64,000 bases of DNA from Sandaracinus amylolyticus (lineage in GTDB: Bacteria; Myxococcota_A; Polyangia; Polyangiales; Sandaracinaceae). Below, one piece after another: positions 52,557-61,289 of the stretch (within the stretch, counting starts at the first letter, position 1; the number at the start of each line of letters is the position of its first letter). Under the pieces are notes generated by a model, which ran no database searches, had not been told where the DNA came from, and saw nothing but the letters and a program-made list of their open reading frames with translations. The stretch is taken from positions 2,604,001-2,668,000 of the forward strand of contig NZ_CP070225.1 of the NCBI RefSeq assembly GCF_021631985.1, in the 5' to 3' direction. Both the position numbers and the translations under genes were made by a program.

Positions 52557-55451
52557 ATGATCCGAAGTTCGTTGTGGTTCGCGTTGCTCGTGGTCGCCGC
52601 GATGCTCGTGGTCTCCGCGTCCGAGGTCGCCGCACAGGACGCGCCCCCCACCGTCGCCTCCATGCGCGAGGAAGTCGCACGGCTGCGCACGTCGCGCCCC
52701 GCGGCCGTTCCGGATGGAACGCTCACGAGCATCGAGTACCTGCTCGACGTCGCCGAGCGGATCGAGCGCGGCTTCGAGCCGCAGTCCGCGCGGTGGCGCG
52801 GCACCGCCGCGCGCTACCTCGCGGCGGTGCGCGAAGGGCGCGACCCCTACGTGGGCGAAGCGAACCGCATCACGAACCGCGGTTACGTCTCGCCGGTCTC
52901 GGAGACGCGACAGGGATACGCCATCTACCTGCCGCCGAATTACGACCCGAGCCGCCGCTATCCGCTGCTGATCATGATGCACGGCGGATCGAGCAACGGG
53001 AACCTGTTCCTCGGCGTCGTGATGGGGAACAACATGGACTGGCTCACGTACTCGCAGCACCTGTGGGACGAGTACGAGCCGCGCTGGTCCCCCGAGTGGA
53101 TCGTCGTCGCGCCCGACGGCTTCGGCCAGGTGCTGTGGCGATGGATGGGCGAGCAGGACGTGCTCGACGTCGTCGACGACGTGCAGCGCCACTACTCGGT
53201 CGATCCGAGCCGCGTCGTGCTCGGTGGGCTCAGCAACGGCGGGCTCGGCGCGTACGCGATCGGCATGCGCCACGCGTGGCGCTTCTCGATGGTCATGGCG
53301 ATCGCGGGCGCGCCGAGCTGGGTGCAGTACGCGGGCGGCTCGCCGACGAGCGACGAGACGCGGCTGCTGCATCAGGTCAGCGGCATGCACCTCGTCGAGA
53401 ACTCGCTGAACACCGAGTTCCGCTTCTTCCACGGCTCGCGCGATCCCGGCCCGATGCGGCCGCGCTACGTGACCGAGATGGAAGAGCACATGCGCGGGAT
53501 CGGGATCGAGCCGCGTGTGCGCTGGTACGACTTCGGGCACGACCTGCTCTACCTCGTGCATCGACACGGGCGCGCCTATCCCGACTGGGCGCAGTTCACC
53601 CAGCAGACGCGGCCCGCCGACGTGCGCGTGGTGAGCGCGGACTACCGCGCGAACCGTCAGCACTGGGTGACGATCACGCGCATCCAGGACTATCCGCGGC
53701 TCGCGAAGGTGCGCGCCCACGCCGAGGAGGGCGCGATCACGATCGAGACCGAGCACGCGCTCGAGGTCGCGCTCGATCTGCGCGACGCGCCGGTGGGCGA
53801 GGGCGACGTGCTGCGGATCAGCGCGGACGGCGCGGAGGTCTATCGCGGCGCGCGTGGGCCGCTGGGTCACGTGATCCATCTGTCGCGCGTCGACGGCGCG
53901 TGGCGGCTCGGCTTCCTGCCGCGCGAAGAGGGTCGGCTCGAGAAGGTGCCGGGGCTCTCGGGGCCGCTCACCGATCCGTATCGCGACGGGATGATCCACG
54001 TGTACGGCACGCGCGATCCCGAGCGCACCGAGGCGCTGCGCGAGGCGGCGCAGCGCGGGGCGCGCGGATGGCCGCTCTGGCTGTGGCAGCACCAGCAGCG
54101 CGTGGTCGCGGACACCGACGTGACCGACGCGATGATGGCGCGCTCGCACCTCGTGCTCTACGGCACGCCGGGCTCGAACGCGCTGATCGAGCGCATGCAG
54201 GATCGGCTGCCGATCCGCGTGACGAGCGAGGGCGTGCAGGTCGGCTCGCGCACCTATCGCGCGCAGGGCGTGGGCACGCGCTTCGTGTACCCGAACCCGC
54301 TCGCGCCGACGCGCTACGTCATCGTGCAGGCGGCGCCCACGGTCGAGGCGGTCGCGGCGGGGCACAATCTGCCGGACTTCCTGCCGGACTGGGTGGTCTA
54401 CGAGGGACGCACCACGCGCACGCGTCAGCGCCTGATCGGCGGGCGCAACGGACAGCTCGCGCAGGGCTTCTTCGATGATCGTTGGCAGCTGCCGGAGAGC
54501 GGCGCGAGCGCGCGTGTCGACTCGGCGCGCGACGTCGTGGGCGGCGGTGAGGGCGAGATCCTCTACGCGCAGGCGGAGATCGACGGCGCGCAGAGCGCGG
54601 CGCCGCCGATCGACGAGACCCCCGAGCAGCGCGCGCGGAGGCTCGAGCTCAACGCGCGGATCGGCGCGCCGGAGGACTTCGTGATCCCGAGCGCGGTGCT
54701 GGCGCAGGATCCCGCGCCGCTGCTGCCGGCCGCGCAGGTGCCGGCGGCGCCGCCGCTCCCGCGGCGCTTCCTCGCGCCGGCGAGCGACCCCGCGGGGCGC
54801 ATCGCGCGGCGCATCGCGACGCAGATCCCGACGTTCCTCAACTACCGCGCGATCATCCCGGGCGGCGAGTGGCGGGTGGAGCGCGGCGCGGCGTGGCAGG
54901 TGCGCCCGCAGGACGAGTGCTACGCGGCGCTGGAGACGGCGGGCGTGCCCGCGCGCGCAGTGCCGGCGCAGCGCACGCCGATGCCCTCGCCGGTCGTGAT
55001 CACCGGGCCGATCGGCGGGGTGCACTTCCGGATGATCCGCCCCGAGGACGAGCCGCTCGTGATCTCGTGCGAGCTCGCGTCGCGGCTGCCGGCGATCGCG
55101 GAGATCGTGCGAACCCACGGGGTGCGCGCGATCGACGTGCTGAGCGCGCACCGGACCTCGCCCCAGCAGAGCTTCCACCGCATGGGGCTCGGGCTCGATC
55201 TCTTCGCGTTCGAGCAGGAGGGGGGCGCGCTGCTCAGCGTGTACGACCACTTCCTCGAGACGCCCGCGCACCGCACCTGCGACGCGCCGGCGCCCGACGA
55301 CCCGCGCGCCCGCGCGCTCCTCGAGATCTCGTGCGCGCTCGCGGAGTCGCGGCTGTTCTCGTCGGTGCTGACGCCGAACTACAACGAGGGGCACCGCAAT
55401 CACATCCACGTGGACGCGCGCCCCGACGACCCGCGCATCTTCGTGCGCTGA
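52557..55451 (+). CDS. Secreted esterase fused to extensin-like (M15-type) peptidase
   Basis: 964 residues from ATG 52557. The signal peptide ends at VAAQ. The N-terminal part (120-350) is an esterase of the PHB-depolymerase/feruloyl-esterase type, with YPLLIMMHGG and GGLSNGGLG (nucleophile Ser) and a later His in DFGHDLLYL. A beta/linker part (350-640) follows. The C-terminus (780-960) is an extensin_C/M15-like domain with SAHRTSPQQSFHRMGLGLDLF and EGHRNHIHVD, which supply His, Asp and His for zinc. The combination points to breakdown of a cell wall or polymer. A middle segment after 640 is proline-rich. Confidence 0.8.
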   Translation: MIRSSLWFALLVVAAMLVVSASEVAAQDAPPTVASMREEVARLRTSRPAAVPDGTLTSIEYLLDVAERIERGFEPQSARWRGTAARYLAAVREGRDPYVGEANRITNRGYVSPVSETRQGYAIYLPPNYDPSRRYPLLIMMHGGSSNGNLFLGVVMGNNMDWLTYSQHLWDEYEPRWSPEWIVVAPDGFGQVLWRWMGEQDVLDVVDDVQRHYSVDPSRVVLGGLSNGGLGAYAIGMRHAWRFSMVMAIAGAPSWVQYAGGSPTSDETRLLHQVSGMHLVENSLNTEFRFFHGSRDPGPMRPRYVTEMEEHMRGIGIEPRVRWYDFGHDLLYLVHRHGRAYPDWAQFTQQTRPADVRVVSADYRANRQHWVTITRIQDYPRLAKVRAHAEEGAITIETEHALEVALDLRDAPVGEGDVLRISADGAEVYRGARGPLGHVIHLSRVDGAWRLGFLPREEGRLEKVPGLSGPLTDPYRDGMIHVYGTRDPERTEALREAAQRGARGWPLWLWQHQQRVVADTDVTDAMMARSHLVLYGTPGSNALIERMQDRLPIRVTSEGVQVGSRTYRAQGVGTRFVYPNPLAPTRYVIVQAAPTVEAVAAGHNLPDFLPDWVVYEGRTTRTRQRLIGGRNGQLAQGFFDDRWQLPESGASARVDSARDVVGGGEGEILYAQAEIDGAQSAAPPIDETPEQRARRLELNARIGAPEDFVIPSAVLAQDPAPLLPAAQVPAAPPLPRRFLAPASDPAGRIARRIATQIPTFLNYRAIIPGGEWRVERGAAWQVRPQDECYAALETAGVPARAVPAQRTPMPSPVVITGPIGGVHFRMIRPEDEPLVISCELASRLPAIAEIVRTHGVRAIDVLSAHRTSPQQSFHRMGLGLDLFAFEQEGGALLSVYDHFLETPAHRTCDAPAPDDPRARALLEISCALAESRLFSSVLTPNYNEGHRNHIHVDARPDDPRIFVR

Positions 55452-55864
55452 CGCTCACGCCCGCTGGCGGGCGCCCTCGAAAGACCGCGCAGGGCCTCCG
55501 ATTTCCGATCGGGTCCCCCGATGCGCCGATCGGTGGGGTGCGGCGCCCCCATGCCCGGCCCTGTTTCGTCGATCGGCGGCCCTGTTTCGTCGATCGGCGG
55601 CCCTGTTTCGTCGATCGGCGGCCCTGTTTCGTCGATCGGCGGCCCTGTTTCGTCGATCGGCGGGCCCCGTGCGGTGGCGCGGCGCCCGTCCCCGATCGCC
55701 GCGGCCTCGCGACCGGAGCGCTCGGGCCCGGGGCTGCGCGCGGCGGGCCCGACCTCGGCCGTGGCGGGCACGCCGGCGAATTTCGCCGTGGATCCGCCGC
55801 TCGGGACGACGCGGCTGCCGTTTTCTGGACGGCGCTTCCTCCGCCGTGCGATGCGCGGAGCACG
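55452..55864. other. Gene-free region with tandem repeat
   Basis: 413 bp between the esterase fusion and the L,D-transpeptidase. It holds a perfect 5 x 21-bp tandem repeat (55557-55661). No protein in either strand is credible: the apparent reading frames are repeats of GPVSSIG or PIDET. No terminator or promoter is obvious. Confidence 0.55.
55557..55661. repeat. Five perfect copies of a 21-bp tandem repeat
   Basis: The unit starts GGCCCTGTTTCGTCGATCG and ends GC. Copies run at 55557, 55578, 55599, 55620 and 55641 without a mismatch. A sixth, degraded unit (GGCCCCGTGCGG) may follow. Perfect identity means recent expansion. It lies between genes, unlike the in-frame repeat at 45247. Confidence 0.95.
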
Positions 55865-57463
55865 ATGCGGATCGCTCGCACACTCCTGCTCGCGGCGGCG
55901 ATCGCCGGGCTCGGCGCGTGCGACTCGGCCCTCGATGATGGGAGCGCGGTCGACGCGTCCATCACGGCAGCTCCGGTGGTCGACACCGAGCCTGCCCTCG
56001 AGCCCGCGCCCGCGATCGAGGCCGAGCCCGTCGCGCTCCCGCCGCCGCTCCCTCCAGCTCCCCCGCCACCCCCCGACGCCGAGGCCGAGGCGCGCGCTCG
56101 CGAGGAAGCGTCGCGCGCCGCGTTCGAGGCCGAGTGGCCGCTGCACGGCATCGCGTACCACTTCCTCGCCCAGGTCCGCGCGCGCCCCGACGTGACGAGC
56201 CCGGTGATCGGCTACGTGCGTCGCGGCTCGCGCTTCCGTGCGAAGGAGGGACTGCGCGGTCCCGGCTGCGCGCGCGGATGGCACGAGGTCGTCGGCGGCG
56301 GGTTCGTGTGCCGCGGCGAGGGCTTCTTGCTCGGCCAGGGACCGCAGAGCTTCGAGCCCTCGCCCGTTGCTGCGGCGCTGCACGACGCGCTGCCCTACGC
56401 GTACGCCTACGTCGCGCGCGAGGACGCGCCGCAGTACTGGCGCATCCCGAGCGTCGCGGAGGAGCGCGAGGGTTCGTCGATGATCGAGTCGCTGCGCGCC
56501 GAGGCTGCGGCGCGCGCGGCTGCGGTCACCGAGGTCGGTGCGCCGAGCGCCGAGCCCGATCTCGAGGCGCCGCCCGGTGTGGTCGCGACGACGCTCGAGG
56601 CGAGCGCCGACGCCGGCGTCCCCGAGGGCCCGACGCTGCCGTCGTTCCTCCGCATGCGCATGCTGCGCGGCTTCTACGTGAGCATCGATCGCGAGGAGCT
56701 CGACGGCGAGCGCGCGTTCTTCCGGACCGTGCGCGGCACCTACGTGCCCGCCGGGGTGCTCGCCGAGGCGCAGCCGCCCGCGATGCGCGGCGTGGTGCTC
56801 GGCGGCGAGTGGCGCCCGCCGCTCGCGTTCGTGTATCGCCGCGGCGTGCGCGCGCTGGTCCGCGACGCGGTGAGCGGCGCGCTCACGCAGAGCGACGCGG
56901 TCGAGTTCCACACGCCGCTGCTCCTCGAGGACGAGGTGCTCGAGCGACGCGGCTCGCGGTATCGCATCGCGCGCGACGGTCGGGTGATCCGCGAGAGCGC
57001 GCTGCGCATCGTGCCGGTGATCCCGCGCCCCGAGGGCGTCGGCGAGGGCGAGCGCTGGATCCACGTCGATCGCGGCGAGCAGACGCTGGTCGCGTACGAG
57101 GGCGACGTGCCGGTGTTCGCGACGCTCGTGTCGACGGGACGCGCGGGCTACGAGACGCCGGTCGGCACGTTCCGCATCCAGAGCAAGCACGTCTCGACCA
57201 CGATGGACGATCCCGACTCGGCCACCGAGGCCTACAGCATCGAGGACGTGCCGTGGACCATGTACTTCGAGGGCAGCTACGCGCTGCACGGAGCGTTCTG
57301 GCACGACCACTTCGGGCACGTGCGCAGCCACGGCTGCGTGAACCTCGCGCCCGCGGATGCGCGCTGGCTCTTCCAGTGGACGACGCCCGCGCTGCCGCCC
57401 GGATGGCACGGGGTGATCACGCTGCCGCGCCGGCCGGGGACGTGGATCCACGTCACGGACTGA
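55865..57463 (+). CDS. L,D-transpeptidase (YkuD) lipoprotein
   Basis: 532 residues from ATG 55865. The lipoprotein signal ends in LGAC. A Pro/Ala/Glu linker (40-80) precedes two SH3-like or uncharacterised segments (IAYHFLAQVRARPDV...; repeated YVxxxxL around 245-275) and a C-terminal YkuD domain. The motif HGAFWHDHFGHVRSHGCVNL contains the catalytic Cys (about residue 490). It would make 3-3 cross-links or attach proteins to peptidoglycan. Neighbouring genes are also wall-related (extensin-like peptidase upstream). Confidence 0.88.
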   Translation: MRIARTLLLAAAIAGLGACDSALDDGSAVDASITAAPVVDTEPALEPAPAIEAEPVALPPPLPPAPPPPPDAEAEARAREEASRAAFEAEWPLHGIAYHFLAQVRARPDVTSPVIGYVRRGSRFRAKEGLRGPGCARGWHEVVGGGFVCRGEGFLLGQGPQSFEPSPVAAALHDALPYAYAYVAREDAPQYWRIPSVAEEREGSSMIESLRAEAAARAAAVTEVGAPSAEPDLEAPPGVVATTLEASADAGVPEGPTLPSFLRMRMLRGFYVSIDREELDGERAFFRTVRGTYVPAGVLAEAQPPAMRGVVLGGEWRPPLAFVYRRGVRALVRDAVSGALTQSDAVEFHTPLLLEDEVLERRGSRYRIARDGRVIRESALRIVPVIPRPEGVGEGERWIHVDRGEQTLVAYEGDVPVFATLVSTGRAGYETPVGTFRIQSKHVSTTMDDPDSATEAYSIEDVPWTMYFEGSYALHGAFWHDHFGHVRSHGCVNLAPADARWLFQWTTPALPPGWHGVITLPRRPGTWIHVTD

Positions 57464-57537
57464 GAGGCGAGGGCGGGTCCGCCAGCGCAATGTGACGAGC
57501 GGAATGGATCGGGCGCGCGGCGTGCTCAGGTCCCGAC

Positions 57538-58821
57538 GTGCCGCAAGGAGCGACAGCGCCGCGCCTCTTGTCGTGGGTGCTCTCGGTGGTCGCGCACGTC
57601 GTCGCGGTGGCCGTCGTGCCGAGCGTTCGGTGGGGCGAGCCATCGGCTCCGCGCGGAGACGCCGGCGCCGACGCGGTCGTGTTCGAGCTGACGGTCGCGG
57701 CGCGCTCGCGGGACCTCGCGCTCGCTCGCCCGCGGGACGGCGCCGCACCGACCGAGGTGTCCGGTCGCGCGCGTGAGCGCCGGGCGGCATCGGATCGATC
57801 CACGCGGTGGGCGCCATCGACGATCGACCCGGGCCCGTCCGCGACGGACGCACGGTCGACCGACACGGTGCGGACGGCGCCGGAGGCACCGGCCGAGCTC
57901 CCACCGCTCGACCCCGAGCACGTCGCGAGCGCGTTGTCTTCGCTCGGACCGAGCACGCCCGAAGCGGACGCGGCACGCGCCGAGCGCGCGATCGAGGAGC
58001 GGCTCGACGCGGAGCTGCACGCGCGCGCGATGACGAAGGCCCACGTCACGCGCACACCGATCGAGCTCGTGCCCCGTGCCGACGGCAGCTACGTGCATCG
58101 TGGCGTCGGCTTCACCGCCGTCATCCGGCCCGACGGGTCGGTGCAGTTCGGCGATCGCGACCACGTCGCGCTGGGCGCCCGCGATCCCGTGCAGACCGAC
58201 GGCTCGGGCGCGGCGGTCGAGCCGCGGCACGCCCCGGAGCTCCCCGACGCGCTCGCCGATCTCGTGGAGCCGCTCGCTCCGATCATCGATCCGCTGACCG
58301 TGATCCCGATGGATCCGAACCAGGTGCGCGCGCCCGACGGAACCTCCGCGCTGCCCGAGCTCCTCTCCGAGCCGGGCGGAGCGATCGCCACCATCGAGTC
58401 GCCCGCGGCCGGGTTCGGCATCGGTGGCACGTTCGACGCGCAGGGCGCCGCGATGCGCGCCGCGGGACAGGATCCGAACGCTGCGGAGCGGCTGCGGTTC
58501 CTCGAGGAGACCGAGGAGCTCCGCGATCGACTGACCGACGCGCACGCCGCGCGCGAGCGCGCCGCGGCGCTGCCCCGACTGCGCGCGCGCATCCGGCGCC
58601 TCTGGGCCGCCCCACGTCCCGCCGCCGAGCGCCGGCGCGCGCTCTTCGAGCTATGGGACGACGCGAGCGAGGACGACGTGGGCCGCTCGGCGCGCGACGC
58701 GATCGAGCGCTTCGTGCGCGAGGAGCTCCCCGAAGGCTCCGCCGACGCCTACTCCGATGGCGAGATCGAGCACCTCAACGCCTCGCGCGAGAGCACGGGA
58801 CGGTTCGCGCCGTACCGCTGA
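57538..58821 (+). CDS. TonB-like N-terminus protein of unknown function
   Basis: 427 residues from GTG 57538. An N-terminal membrane helix (LLSWVLSVVAHVVAVAVVP) resembles the TonB anchor. A long, variable periplasmic part follows, and the conserved C-terminus reads RALFELWDDASEDDVGRSARDAIERFVREELPEGSADAYSDGEIEHLN. Similar endings are found in other myxobacterial proteins with a TonB-type start. No TonB CTD fold is recognisable. Function unknown. Confidence 0.6.
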   Translation: MPQGATAPRLLSWVLSVVAHVVAVAVVPSVRWGEPSAPRGDAGADAVVFELTVAARSRDLALARPRDGAAPTEVSGRARERRAASDRSTRWAPSTIDPGPSATDARSTDTVRTAPEAPAELPPLDPEHVASALSSLGPSTPEADAARAERAIEERLDAELHARAMTKAHVTRTPIELVPRADGSYVHRGVGFTAVIRPDGSVQFGDRDHVALGARDPVQTDGSGAAVEPRHAPELPDALADLVEPLAPIIDPLTVIPMDPNQVRAPDGTSALPELLSEPGGAIATIESPAAGFGIGGTFDAQGAAMRAAGQDPNAAERLRFLEETEELRDRLTDAHAARERAAALPRLRARIRRLWAAPRPAAERRRALFELWDDASEDDVGRSARDAIERFVREELPEGSADAYSDGEIEHLNASRESTGRFAPYR

Positions 58822-58923
58822 TCTCCATGCCGGAAGGACCGGCGATCGCCGCCTGAGCACGAGGTCCGGGAAGTCGCCGTCGTTTGACGCGCCCGCGCTC
58901 GGCGCGTACGCCCCGTCCCTCTC

Positions 58924-61170
58924 GTGGACGCTTCCTCGATCCCCTCCTCGCGCGCGCAGCTCCCTTCGCGTCCGTGCCCCGTGTGCGGGACGAGCGTGGA
59001 GCCGCTGCGCGCTCGGGCCGTGATCGCGCTCGAGGACGGGATGCGCTTCCTGTGCAGCCCCGAGTGCCGCGAGCGCTTCCTGCGCGGGGAGCGACATCGC
59101 GAGCGCACCGAGCCGGCGCGCGCATCGGCGAGCGCGTCGGCGTCGAGCAGCGATCCGATGCTGCGCGCGGTGCGCAAGCGGCGCTCCCAGCGCCCGCCGA
59201 GCTCGTCGAGCTCGTCGGAGTGGACCGCGCCGGTGCCCGAGGCGCCCGAGCCGCCCGTGCCGCTCCCCGTGTTGCCGCTGGCGGTCGCGGGCATGGCGCT
59301 CGTCGCGGCGGCGTTCGCGACCAGCTGGACGCTCGTCGGCATCAGCGCGGTGCTCACCGGCGCGGCCGCCGCGCTCGCGGTGCTCGGGCCCTTGCCGCTC
59401 CGGCGCGACGCGGGATGGCTCGCGTGGGCGACCGCTCCGTCGGGCGCGTCGCTCGCGTGCGTGGCCGCGCTGCTCTCGTTCGAAGGCGGCCACGACGCGC
59501 GCCTCGCGCTCGCGGGCGCCTCGCTCGCCGCCGCCGCCGCGATCCTGCGCGCCTGGCTCGACGCGAGCGCGGCGCGCCCGCTGGAGCGCCTCCTCGATGC
59601 GCTGCGCCGCCGGATCCCCGCGCGCGCCCAAGGGCCGGTCGACGACACGACGCGCCCGCTGCAGGTCGGCTCGCGCGAGCTCGAGGCCGACCGTGTGCGC
59701 GCCGGCGAAGAGGTGATCGTCAGCGACGGAGGCGTCGTGCCCGTCGACGGCGTGGTGCGGGCCGGGGAGGGCTACGTGCTCGCGCATCCGGCCGCGCGCT
59801 CTCCGGTGCGCCGCCGCGCCGGCGATCCCGTGATCGCCGGCGCGCGCGTGATCGACGGAGCGATCCGCGTGCTCGCGACGCGGGTGGGCGAGCACCGCGC
59901 GCTGCTGCGTCCGGCGCGCTTCGGCGATGGCACCGCGGACGACGCGGCGCGCGTCACGCGGCTCACGACCCGCGGCATCCAGTGGGGCGGGCTCGCGGTG
60001 CTCGCGTTCGGTGCGCTCGGCCTCTGGCTCGGCGACTCCGGCGGCGGCCTCGCGATGCGCCTGTCGGCCGCCGCGGGCGTGCTCGTCGCGGTGCCGCTCC
60101 TCTCGCTGCGTCGCGCGGCGGAGGCGCCCTTCGTCGCCGCGGGCGCGACCGCGGCCGAGCGCGGAATCGTGTTCCAGAGCGCGCGCTCGCTCGATCGCGC
60201 GGGGCGCGTGCGCGTCGTCGCGCTCTGCACGCACGGCACGATCACCGAGGGCGAGCCCGAGGTCGTCGAGGTGCACCCGATCGGCGAAGGCTCGGTCGAC
60301 GAAGCGCTGGGCCTCGCTGCCGCGGCCGAGGCATCGCTCGAGGGAAACCCGATCGCGCGCGCGATCCTCCGTCACGTCGAGCGCCGGCGCATCGCCAAGG
60401 GCGCGGTGCGGCGCGTGACCCAGGTACCGGGCCGCGGCATCACCGCGGTCGGCGCGGCCAGCGAGGCGATCGTCGTGGGCAGTCGCCAGCTCCTGCTCGA
60501 CGAGGGCATCAGCGTCGCGGTCGGCGACGTCGACGCGGAGCGGGCCGAGAAGCGCGGCTTGAGCGTCGTGTTCGTGGGCGTCGATCGCAAGCTGCGCGCG
60601 CTGGTGATGCTGCGCGACGAGGATCGCCCTGGCGCACGCGCCGCGGTGCAGCGCCTGATCGATCTCGATGCCGAGGTGCTCCTCGTGTCGGGCGATCACC
60701 GCAGCACCGTCGAGAGCCTCGCGCGCCCGCTCGACGTGGATCACGTGAAGGCGGAGCTCACGCCCGAGGAGCGCGGCACCGAGGTGCGCCGGCTGCGCGA
60801 GGCGGGCGGCGGCACCGTGGCGGTGATCGGCCGCGCCGGGCCCGACGACGTGGTGCTCGCCGCGGCCGACGTCCCGGTCGTGCTCGCGGCGGCGGGATCG
60901 CCCGAGGGCGAGCGCGCGATCGCGCTCACGGGCGACGACGTGCGCGACGCCGCCGCCGCGCTCTGGCTCGCGAACGCAGCGCGACGCGAGGCGAACCGGG
61001 CGGTCGCGGTCGCCGTCGTCGCCGGGCTCGCGCTCGCCGTGCTCGCGGCGAACGGCCTCGCCGCGCCGGGCGTCGTCGCGCTCGGCGCGATCGCGGTCGA
61101 TGTCCTCGCGCTGCCCGCTGCCGCGCGCCTGCTGCGCCGCATCGAGCTGCGCCTCCCCGCGCGCGGCTGA
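58924..61170 (+). CDS. Pseudo P1B-type ATPase lacking the phosphorylated Asp
   Basis: 748 residues from GTG 58924. The N-terminus has a TRASH/YHS-like metal finger (PCPVCG...FLCSPECRERF, residues 18-45). The chain follows the P1B plan: helices, actuator (DGGVVPVDGVV, AGARVIDGAI), large cytoplasmic loop and last helices. Key residues are lost: DKTGT reads CTHGT (Cys435), CPC reads VAVPLL (around 390), SEHP reads EGNP (around 473) and GDGxND reads GRAGPDD (around 636). No frameshift is present. It cannot form the aspartyl phosphate, so it may be a regulator, sensor or metal-binding scaffold. The double-hairpin repeat copy B follows the stop. Confidence 0.85.
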   Translation: MDASSIPSSRAQLPSRPCPVCGTSVEPLRARAVIALEDGMRFLCSPECRERFLRGERHRERTEPARASASASASSSDPMLRAVRKRRSQRPPSSSSSSEWTAPVPEAPEPPVPLPVLPLAVAGMALVAAAFATSWTLVGISAVLTGAAAALAVLGPLPLRRDAGWLAWATAPSGASLACVAALLSFEGGHDARLALAGASLAAAAAILRAWLDASAARPLERLLDALRRRIPARAQGPVDDTTRPLQVGSRELEADRVRAGEEVIVSDGGVVPVDGVVRAGEGYVLAHPAARSPVRRRAGDPVIAGARVIDGAIRVLATRVGEHRALLRPARFGDGTADDAARVTRLTTRGIQWGGLAVLAFGALGLWLGDSGGGLAMRLSAAAGVLVAVPLLSLRRAAEAPFVAAGATAAERGIVFQSARSLDRAGRVRVVALCTHGTITEGEPEVVEVHPIGEGSVDEALGLAAAAEASLEGNPIARAILRHVERRRIAKGAVRRVTQVPGRGITAVGAASEAIVVGSRQLLLDEGISVAVGDVDAERAEKRGLSVVFVGVDRKLRALVMLRDEDRPGARAAVQRLIDLDAEVLLVSGDHRSTVESLARPLDVDHVKAELTPEERGTEVRRLREAGGGTVAVIGRAGPDDVVLAAADVPVVLAAAGSPEGERAIALTGDDVRDAAAALWLANAARREANRAVAVAVVAGLALAVLAANGLAAPGVVALGAIAVDVLALPAAARLLRRIELRLPARG

Positions 61171-61177
61171 GCTTCCG

Positions 61178-61243
61178 GGAGGGGTCTTGGAAGACCCCTC
61201 CCCCCGACCGGCAGAGCCGGATCGGGGCCCCAGCCCCGCTTGC
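61178..61243 (+). repeat. Double-hairpin 3'-end repeat, copy B
   Basis: Seven bases after the TGA, hairpin 1 (GGAGGGGTCTT, GG, AAGACCCCTCC; 61178-61201) is followed by hairpin 2 (CCCCGACCGGC, AGA, GCCGGATCGGGG; 61202-61227) and by GCTTGC at 61238-61243. It aligns with copy A along its whole length in the same orientation relative to the gene. The downstream facing gene ends 46 bp later. Confidence 0.7.
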
Positions 61244-61289
61244 TCGTGGGTCGGCGGCGTGGTCCGACCCCGACCCGGCCCGCGCCCCG

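Noticed and set aside
55557-55661. CRISPR array
   Set aside because: The units are contiguous, without spacers, and no cas gene is present.
55452-56195. Repeat-encoded proteins with GPVSSIG or PIDETG units
   Set aside because: They come from the 21-bp tandem repeat (multiple of three keeps every frame open); there is no start signal and flanking sequence is not protein-like.
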